A stretch of DNA of 6,253 nucleotides, taken from positions 1 to 6,253 of the forward strand of contig JAFGXK010000169.1 of NCBI GenBank assembly GCA_016936695.1, in the 5' to 3' direction. The DNA comes from Bacteroidales bacterium. GTDB lineage: Bacteria > Bacteroidota > Bacteroidia > Bacteroidales > VadinHA17. Positions 5,875 to 6,253 of the stretch are shown here, one piece after another. The position numbers were made by a program, and so were the translations under genes. Numbering within the stretch: position 1 is the stretch's first letter; each line of letters opens with the position of its first letter. The notes under the pieces were generated by a model that saw only the letters and a list, made by a program, of their open reading frames with translations, was not told the DNA's origin and made no database searches.

Positions 5875-6253
5875 CTAACATTGGGTTTCAGGGGGAGCGT
5901 GGTAATTTCTTAGAAAATAAAGATCGGGCTGAATGGAAGCTGAGAGCTCCCGGATTATGAAGGCTGAAAAAGCAAAGAAAATGGGAGACACCAGTATGAT
6001 GAACAGGTATATCCAGAATGCATTCGCTGAGATCTGATTAAGAAGTATCAGTTCTGATGAGGTATGATGATGTCCCTCGGAAGGTTTGGCCGGATTCTGC
6101 TTCTCAAAGGGATGAGCGTGATTAACCACAATGCCGGAATCCAGCTTGTGCATATGCTGGTTAACCGTTGCATTTGCGAGGTAAAGTAAAATACTCAGCA
6201 AAAAAACCGGTAAGATGACTCTGGCGATATTTCTTATCAGGGACAATCTGGCG
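5875..6253 (-). CDS. Small His-rich membrane protein, metal-associated; 5' end unresolved
   Basis: A short protein of about 123 residues, not matched to a named family. The reading frame stays open to the window edge. The first usable start inside is a TTG at 6246, so the true start may lie outside, and the gene is marked as possibly partial. Numbered from the TTG, a hydrophobic segment at about 8-25 acts as signal anchor and a second at about 76-98 (AFWIYLFIILVSPIFFAF) spans the membrane. Between them lies a predicted periplasmic loop with seven His residues: HMH (31, 33), HAH (43, 45) and HHH (59-61), followed by TSSELILLNQIS. The C-terminal tail ends RNYHAPPETQC. Such spaced His groups are typical of zinc, nickel or copper binding. 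Its place at the head of a metal ABC cassette suggests a periplasmic zinc buffer, chaperone or sensor. It is too small and lacks the helices of a ZIP or CDF transporter. Function is inference. Confidence 0.62.
   Translation of the reverse strand, partial: ARLSLIRNIARVILPVFLLSILLYLANATVNQHMHKLDSGIVVNHAHPFEKQNPAKPSEGHHHTSSELILLNQISANAFWIYLFIILVSPIFFAFSAFIIRELSASIQPDLYFLRNYHAPPETQC

Overview
The window looks like a chromosomal segment of a Bacteroidota bacterium, probably near the Bacteroidales/Marinilabiliales, though this is inferred only from style: AT-rich leaders with few Shine-Dalgarno sequences, secreted proteins whose signal peptides end in NAQ, FSQ or HAQ, outer-membrane barrels ending in aromatic residues, and one exact Bacteroidota-type -7 box (TAnnTTTG). 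All seven genes I can support lie on the minus strand, so the window is best read from right to left. No rRNA, tRNA, CRISPR array, insertion sequence or other mobile element was seen.

Right part (about 6253 to 1537): a metal-uptake cassette crossing the whole envelope. In order of transcription it holds a small His-rich membrane protein that runs to the window edge, a porin-like outer-membrane barrel with a conserved-looking HDHALP segment and a His-containing C terminus, a cluster A-I (ZnuA/TroA-like) periplasmic metal-binding protein, and two paralogous ABC-3 family permeases joined by an ATGA stop/start overlap. The likely metal is zinc, with manganese less likely. The working model is that the barrel admits the ion, the periplasmic protein captures it, and the permease pair moves it across the inner membrane. 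The His-rich protein would buffer, sense or hand over the ion in the periplasm. No ABC ATPase gene is present in the cassette, so it must be supplied from elsewhere.

Left part (about 1420 to 51): a second, short transcription unit. An exact TATCTTTG box precedes a small secreted low-complexity protein (Gln/Lys/Glu-rich, then Gly/Lys/Arg/Pro-rich). After 17 bases comes a 303-residue predicted outer-membrane beta-barrel of unknown function. A 6-bp hairpin covers the stop codon of the first gene and ends 2 bases before the start of the second.

Several N termini are reassigned. The longest reading frames of three secreted proteins carry extra residues before a normal signal peptide, and the internal ATG (1357, 4399, 5789) is the better start. 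Bases 1-50 follow the last stop codon and show no recognisable gene or terminator.
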